Source: Clostridia bacterium
GTDB lineage: Bacteria > Bacillota > Clostridia > Christensenellales > CAG-917
Length of the DNA stretch: 10,807 nucleotides
NCBI GenBank assembly: GCA_017507205.1
Contig: JAFWBH010000136.1
Location: 1-10,807, forward strand
Direction of reading: 5' to 3'
Below, one piece after another: positions 6,226-10,807 of the stretch; the stretch's first letter is position 1; each line of letters begins with the position of its first letter. A program made the position numbers and the translations under genes. Under the pieces are notes generated by a model that saw nothing but the letters and a program-made list of their open reading frames with translations, did not search any database and was not told the DNA's origin.

Positions 6226-9207
6226 TTAAATCTCTCCGTGTAAATGACGGATAAGACGATTGTTTACTGTATAGGTTGTGCCCGGTGTAAGATTGCCGTT
6301 TTGTCCGTAGGTGAACAGCAGAATATCGTGGCCATTCAAGACACCCTTGATCATTGCAGTCGATGTGCCGTTTCCAGTGAGAATCTCATTGGTGTGGACG
6401 CACTGCAATCTTTCGTCCTCAAAGGAGTAAATGGGATATGGAGTGCCAAAGCCATAGCCACCCTTGACCTTTGAAATGCCAGAGATGACAAGGCCTAAAT
6501 GGAAATATTCCTTCTGCTCATAAATACGGCTGTATTGCTTGAACTCGGGGTTTTCTGCAAAGGCATCCGTCACAAACATATTGAGGTTGACGTTGCCGAC
6601 AACGGGCAATGTGACATTTGAAAGATCGGGGATGATATTCAAGACATCTGTTGGCTGCCAATTGTAGATATCCCAGAAGCCCGTCTGCTTCAAGACAAAT
6701 GTCCTGCCCTCTGCCACATCCTTTTTGGCTTGCTCAACAGATGCAGGGTCATTGTCATCACTGTATCCGTCAAAGAACGCATTAAGGGTGGTCGAAAGCA
6801 TATTGGAGCATACGCAGTTGTTGATATTGAGATGTGAATACATGACACCTGTTGCATTTCGTCTTGTAGGAACATAGATTGCTGCAGATGCTGTGTTTCT
6901 AAGTATACAACCATTGAGGGTAAAATCTGCATTATAGCAACGGATGAGGGTTTCTCCATTTTCAACAATGCAATACTCGATGAGGTTGTCTGATATGCGA
7001 TAGGCGTGGTTGCCGGTGTCAACGGTCTGGAATCTGATTGCGTTGCCCATAAGACCCTGAACATCGTATGCGCCATCTATTTCCTGATCACCGACATCGC
7101 AAGCACGAATAATCGCATTTGAAATGGTCACTCCACCCTCGATGACGTAAAGCATTGTATCCTGCACATCTCTGTATTGTGGTTTATATCCATAAATCAT
7201 ATGTCCGTTGCCGTAGAGATTGTTGCGTAGATAAATTGTGGTGCTTCTTGAGTATGTGCGCATATCCTTGAGCCATTTCAAGCCCTTGCTCTCTCCATTT
7301 GATGTCCAAAACTCACTTTCATCTGCTGAAAGGCTCTTGCCTGCCTTGACCTTGGCTTCAAGCTCTTCAAGGCTGGCGATGATTTCATCACTCGGGATAT
7401 GTCCGTCTGCTCTCACTATATCTTTGCCAAGAACCATTGCCCAAGAGGAAGTCTGAACCTCTGCAGTCTTGTTGCTTTCAAAAATAACTCTATTTTCTTC
7501 AGACAGCGCAAGCAAGTCTACCCAGCTGAATACCTCAACGCCCTTGGTCACCTTGACAGTGAATTGCACTGTTGTATATTGAGGCTTCGATTGGAATTTT
7601 GGATATTTTGCCGATATTGTCACCACAAGCTCGGTGAGTCCGTCAATGGTTTCACCATTGAACACCATTCTGTTTGGCTCAAAGCGTGCCTTGTCAGTGT
7701 CTTGGAGATGTCTGTCCTCTCCCTCACCAACATACTCCTGCACATTGAATTTGAATGCAGAATAAAATTCTTCCTTGTTGGCATTGTCTGGAAGGATTGG
7801 ACGTTGGAAGTTAAACTCAAATGAGTTGTCCTTTTTTGCAAAATTAAAGTCTGCTACTTTTGGCACATAGAACGTGAGGTCGTCAACGCCTTGAAGGACA
7901 TCAACGTAAACCATACTGCCGTTGACTGTTTCTCGTGCAATACCCTCTGCCTTGCATGCATCAGGCGTTTCAACAAGAAGGACTGCCACCACCTCTTGCA
8001 CGTTTATTGTGACTGATGTGCTTTGACCATCTGTTGATGTTGCTGTGATGATTGCTCTGCCACTGCTTACACCTGTGACAATTCCGTTGTCATCAACCCT
8101 GGCAACAGCTTCACGATTTGATGACCAAGTGACACTGGGTCTGCCGTCCTTGAAATCATCGGCATAGCTTGCTGTGAGATAGAGCTTGCCCTCTGTTGCA
8201 AGGACATATCCACCCTCTTCCTTGGCTTCAAAAATGTTGGCATGGTCTATGACAATTTCATCCTCATCACATTTGGATATGATGACATCCTTGCCATTGA
8301 CAACAAGGACTGCAATATCATAGGTGATGACAATACCTGTGCCTGCTCCATTAAGCTCAACACCTACACTTGCCTCAATGTTGACCTCGTCTGCACTGAT
8401 GCCAAGGTCTGCAAACAAAAGCTCCTCATTTGATGTGGTTATGCTGTCACCATAGACAGTCACATTGTCCCTTATGGTGATTTCAGTGGATGCCTCAACA
8501 TAGGTGTCCTCTTCGCCATAAACGCTTGCCTTCACGGTGATTGTGGCTGTGCCAGCGCCCACTGCGCTTATAACGCCATTTTGATCAATGGTGACAACAG
8601 ACTCATCACTGCTTTCATATATCCACCTTTCAACAATGGCTTCTATGGGGCTTGTTTCAACAGCTATGAGTGCATTCTGTCCTATGGACAGATATTGATC
8701 ACATTTTGCCTTGATGCTCTCCACCCTGTAGCCTACCACATCAATGGTGCAGATTGCGTGATGAGTTTCTGCCTGTGCCTTTAAGGTGACAATACAATAG
8801 GTGTTGATGTGAATGTATCCGTCCTGTGAACAGGTGTTGTAGCTCTCGTCATCGGGGTTGTGGACGATTGATGTGCCACTCTCATCCTCTGAAAGCAATG
8901 CTCCCAAGGGCAGTGCCCCTTCCTCAACCATTGCTTCATACTCCTCGTCCTTGTATCTGATGCTTTCAATGCTCCAAGTGTATGTTTTGTCAGAAGCACG
9001 AGTGGGGGCTATGGTTGCAGTGACCAAATCTGAAATTTTGTATGCTGAAATTGTTGAGTCATATTCAAGCTCAATGTAGTTTTCACTCAAAGTAATGCTG
9101 TCAACGGCAATATGGGCACTCATGGACACAAACACACTGACCATGGCAACCACAAGAACGATTATCACCGGGATAATCAAAAGTATGCCTATCATCACCT
9201 TTTTCAT
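6226..9207 (-). CDS. Membrane-anchored Ig-like/beta-helix surface protein A
   Basis: A 993-residue protein whose family I do not recognise as a whole. Residues 1-30 are Lys-rich then strongly hydrophobic (MKKVMIGILLIIPVIIV and on), like a signal anchor. There is no lipobox Cys and no C-terminal LPxTG, so tethering by an uncleaved N-terminal helix with the rest outside is likely. Three Big_2-like Ig regions follow at about 35-155, 160-245 and 340-405, with SSDESVVTIDQNGVISAVGAGTA and TWSSNREAVARVDDNG as hallmarks. Residues about 405-590 are beta-rich. About 650-800 shows beta-helix-type turns with a repeated Cys-hydrophobic-x-x-Asn pattern (YCIVEN, GCILRN, NCVCSN). The tail TPGTTYTVNNRLIRHLHGEI is shared with paralogue B. 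The ATG at 9207 is chosen over 9240 because GGAG lies 5 bases upstream. Adhesion or glycan binding is plausible but unproven; no catalytic motif is recognised. Confidence 0.8.
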   Translation of the reverse strand: MKKVMIGILLIIPVIIVLVVAMVSVFVSMSAHIAVDSITLSENYIELEYDSTISAYKISDLVTATIAPTRASDKTYTWSIESIRYKDEEYEAMVEEGALPLGALLSEDESGTSIVHNPDDESYNTCSQDGYIHINTYCIVTLKAQAETHHAICTIDVVGYRVESIKAKCDQYLSIGQNALIAVETSPIEAIVERWIYESSDESVVTIDQNGVISAVGAGTATITVKASVYGEEDTYVEASTEITIRDNVTVYGDSITTSNEELLFADLGISADEVNIEASVGVELNGAGTGIVITYDIAVLVVNGKDVIISKCDEDEIVIDHANIFEAKEEGGYVLATEGKLYLTASYADDFKDGRPSVTWSSNREAVARVDDNGIVTGVSSGRAIITATSTDGQSTSVTINVQEVVAVLLVETPDACKAEGIARETVNGSMVYVDVLQGVDDLTFYVPKVADFNFAKKDNSFEFNFQRPILPDNANKEEFYSAFKFNVQEYVGEGEDRHLQDTDKARFEPNRMVFNGETIDGLTELVVTISAKYPKFQSKPQYTTVQFTVKVTKGVEVFSWVDLLALSEENRVIFESNKTAEVQTSSWAMVLGKDIVRADGHIPSDEIIASLEELEAKVKAGKSLSADESEFWTSNGESKGLKWLKDMRTYSRSTTIYLRNNLYGNGHMIYGYKPQYRDVQDTMLYVIEGGVTISNAIIRACDVGDQEIDGAYDVQGLMGNAIRFQTVDTGNHAYRISDNLIEYCIVENGETLIRCYNADFTLNGCILRNTASAAIYVPTRRNATGVMYSHLNINNCVCSNMLSTTLNAFFDGYSDDNDPASVEQAKKDVAEGRTFVLKQTGFWDIYNWQPTDVLNIIPDLSNVTLPVVGNVNLNMFVTDAFAENPEFKQYSRIYEQKEYFHLGLVISGISKVKGGYGFGTPYPIYSFEDERLQCVHTNEILTGNGTSTAMIKGVLNGHDILLFTYGQNGNLTPGTTYTVNNRLIRHLHGEI

Positions 9208-9212
9208 TTCTT

Positions 9213-9216
9213 CTCC
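9213..9216 (-). promoter_or_regulatory. Shine-Dalgarno site fixing the surface protein A start
   Basis: The minus strand reads GGAG, AAGAA, ATG, a 5-base spacer to the start at 9207. Starting here puts Lys-Lys directly before the hydrophobic anchor. The in-frame ATG at 9240 would add 11 residues (MAGLLLNNGEE) and has no comparable ribosome site. Confidence 0.75.
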
Positions 9217-9267
9217 ATTGTTGAGCAGAAGCCCAGCCACAATTTCAGAATTTCAATGGCTTACACC

Positions 9268-9295
9268 ATTCTATATCTTGATGTTTTGCTCTTAA
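9268..9295 (-). promoter_or_regulatory. Candidate promoter of surface protein A
   Basis: In the 125-base gap between B's stop and A's start, the minus strand carries TTAAGA (9290-9295, four of six consensus matches), a 16-base spacer, and TAGAAT (9268-9273, five of six matches). A start near 9261 would leave a leader of about 55 bases. The -35 is poor, and A may also be reached by read-through from B, because the gap has no strong terminator. Confidence 0.35.
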
Positions 9296-9332
9296 TTGTT
9301 GAATTATGAAGTGCTATGCACTCAATAACTTA

Positions 9333-10807
9333 TTACACCTCACCATGTAGGTGTCTTATCAGACGATTGTTGACCTCGTAAGTTGTGCCCGGTGTCAGAG
9401 TTCCATTTTGACCATAGGTGCCTAGGAACACTTCTCTTCCGTTGAGAATACCCTTGAGAACGCTTGACCAGAAGCCATTTTCATTTTCAAGGACTTCATC
9501 GGTTGAAACCAGCTTTATTCTTTCGTCCTCAAATGTGCAAATGGCATAAGGATTTTCAATTCTGTCAATTGCATCAAAGCCTGCAATGACAAATCCCAAA
9601 TGGAAATACTCTGTTTGTTCATAAACACGGCTGTATTTCTTGAAGTTGTCACTCTCATCCAAGGCACCTCTAATTGCCTCATTGAAATCTCCAATTTCAG
9701 GAATAAGGTCAAGCGTTGATGTAGGTTGCCAGTTGTAAATATCCCAGAAGCCTGTTTGTGTCAAAACAAAGGTCTTGCCCTCTGCTACGTCCTTTTCGGC
9801 TTGTGCAACAGATGCAGGATCGTCAAAGTTGCTGTATCCATTGAATGCAACACTCATTGCAGTGCCAAGCATATTTGAATAGACGCAGTTGTTGACGGTG
9901 ATGTGTGAATATCTGATTCCTGTTTCATTTCTGTTGATTGGCACATACATGGCTGTTTCTGATGCGTTTCTGACAATACAACCATTGATTGTAAAGTCAC
10001 TTCCGTAGCAACGGATTGCTGTGCCTGTATTTTCAAGAATACAATATTCAACAAAGTTGTCTATTTGACGAATTGAATAATCGTTTGACTCTGAATCAAA
10101 GCGTATGCAGTTGCCAGTCAAGCCTTGTGTATCCTCAACATCTTCAACGATTTGGTCGCCAACCTCACATGTTCTGAGGATTGCGTTTGAAATGGTCACG
10201 TTGCTTACAACGACACGGAGCAAGCTGTCTCCTGTGCCCCAATATTGACTCTTGAAGCCGTAAAGCATATTGCCATTGCCATAGAAATTGTTGCGAAGCT
10301 TGATGTCTGACTCTGCACCCCTTGCAAACCAACGCATCTTTGTAAGATAATTAAGTCCTGCACTTTCACCATTTGATGTCCAAAGCTCACTTTCCTCTGC
10401 TGAAAGTGTCTTGCCTGCCTTGACCTTTGCGCTGATTGCTTCAAGGCTTGAAATGAGAGCGTCATCAGGTTGATGTCCGTTGGCTCTTGCAATATTTGTG
10501 CCAAGGACCATATCCCATGTGGGTGTCTTGACCTCTGCAGTCTTGTTGCTTTCGTAGATTATTCTGTTTTCTTCAGCTGTCGCAAGAAGATCATTGAAGG
10601 TGTATGCCTCAATGCCCTTGGTCACCTTCACTGTAAACTGAACTGTTGTATATTCAGGATGTGAGGGGAATTTGGGATAGTTGGCTGTGATTGTGACAAC
10701 AAGCTCAGTGAGTCCATCAATGGCTTCACCATTGAACACCATTGTATTGGCTTCAAAGGTTGCCTTATCACTATTTTCAAGATGTCTGTCCTCGCCTTCG
10801 CCAACAT
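9333..10807 (-). CDS. Surface protein B, paralogue of A (N-terminus outside window)
   Basis: The frame stays open through the right edge. Codons upstream of the Met at 10742 encode VGEGEDRHLENSDKATFEA, matching VGEGEDRHLQDTDKARFEP in protein A, so that Met is internal and the gene is 5' truncated. About 490 residues are visible and align with A's C-terminal half end to end, with clearly more than half of positions identical by eye. Shared blocks include MVFNGE-IDGLTELVVTI, YTTVQFTVKVTKG, ESNKTAEV, LWTSNGES, the Cys-ladder turns (YCILEN, GCIVRN, NCVYSN), TGFWDIYNWQPT, and the terminal VNNRLIRHLHGEV. The least conserved part is near 9620-9715, where A has extra residues. By analogy with A the missing part probably holds an anchor and Ig-like domains. 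Function is unknown. No LPxTG signal is present at the C-terminus. It lies upstream of A in the same orientation, indicating a tandem duplication. Confidence 0.8.
   Translation of the reverse strand, partial: VGEGEDRHLENSDKATFEANTMVFNGEAIDGLTELVVTITANYPKFPSHPEYTTVQFTVKVTKGIEAYTFNDLLATAEENRIIYESNKTAEVKTPTWDMVLGTNIARANGHQPDDALISSLEAISAKVKAGKTLSAEESELWTSNGESAGLNYLTKMRWFARGAESDIKLRNNFYGNGNMLYGFKSQYWGTGDSLLRVVVSNVTISNAILRTCEVGDQIVEDVEDTQGLTGNCIRFDSESNDYSIRQIDNFVEYCILENTGTAIRCYGSDFTINGCIVRNASETAMYVPINRNETGIRYSHITVNNCVYSNMLGTAMSVAFNGYSNFDDPASVAQAEKDVAEGKTFVLTQTGFWDIYNWQPTSTLDLIPEIGDFNEAIRGALDESDNFKKYSRVYEQTEYFHLGFVIAGFDAIDRIENPYAICTFEDERIKLVSTDEVLENENGFWSSVLKGILNGREVFLGTYGQNGTLTPGTTYEVNNRLIRHLHGEV

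Larger units (their letters stand above)
6229..10807 (-). repeat. Diverged tandem duplication of the surface protein C-terminal module
   Basis: The roughly 1.5-kb coding segment ending at 6229 (in gene A, about 6229-7735) recurs as 9336-10807 (in gene B). Long stretches of obvious nucleotide similarity include the sequences around 6655-6750 and 9725-9820, and around 7315-7365 and 10385-10435. The copies are the same orientation and homologous up to the window edge, so the duplicated unit is longer than seen here. Confidence 0.7.

Noticed and set aside
9235..9261. Inverted repeat AGCCA/TGGCT in the leader of surface protein A as a riboswitch or regulatory stem
   Set aside because: Only five pairs flank a 17-base interior with no further pairing of note, so chance is likely.
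9310..9322. Small hairpin (AGTGC, TAT, GCACT) after the surface protein B stop as a terminator
   Set aside because: It has only five base pairs and no U-tract on the minus strand, so it is too weak to call.
10740..10742. The ATG at 10742 as the start of surface protein B
   Set aside because: The frame stays open to the window edge, and the upstream codons match the equivalent residues of protein A, so this Met is internal.

Overview
The window looks like chromosomal DNA from a Gram-positive, clostridia-type bacterium. It is moderately AT-rich, with purine-rich Shine-Dalgarno sites and hairpin-plus-T-tract terminators. It carries a TGS-domain nucleoside kinase of the kind common in Firmicutes, the tail of a DUF362 protein, a polA-coaE pair, and large proteins with an N-terminal anchor and bacterial Ig-like (Big_2) domains. 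An uncultured gut Clostridia or Christensenellales relative would fit, but that placement is an inference. No mobile element, CRISPR array, tRNA or rRNA gene is visible.

Layout from left to right. The C-terminal end of a DUF362 protein (1-266, plus strand) meets the leftward genes at a bidirectional terminator (286-311). Every other gene is on the minus strand, so read them from right to left. A membrane-anchored surface protein B is truncated at the window edge (9333 to beyond 10807). Its full-length paralogue A (6226-9207) follows. A hairpin (6202-6221) separates A from DNA polymerase I (polA, 3667-6162). Next come dephospho-CoA kinase (coaE, starting 9 bases after polA stops) and a short-chain dehydrogenase (2230-3039), which ends in a strong terminator (2190-2220). 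A well-formed promoter (2098-2126) then drives a separate nucleoside kinase gene (368-2023).

How the genes relate. polA, coaE and probably the dehydrogenase form one housekeeping transcription unit covering DNA repair and replication, the last step of CoA synthesis, and an unassigned NAD(P)-linked redox step. The nucleoside kinase is its own unit and probably serves pyrimidine salvage. The accessory content is the pair of paralogous surface proteins. A has an uncleaved-looking N-terminal membrane segment and three Ig-like regions. A and B share a C-terminal module of about 500 residues, which reads as a parallel beta-helix followed by a strictly conserved C-terminal tail. I do not recognise this module as a named family, and it is the most interesting content of the window.

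Two start codons are reassigned from the longest open frame using Shine-Dalgarno spacing: the nucleoside kinase to 2023 and surface protein A to 9207.
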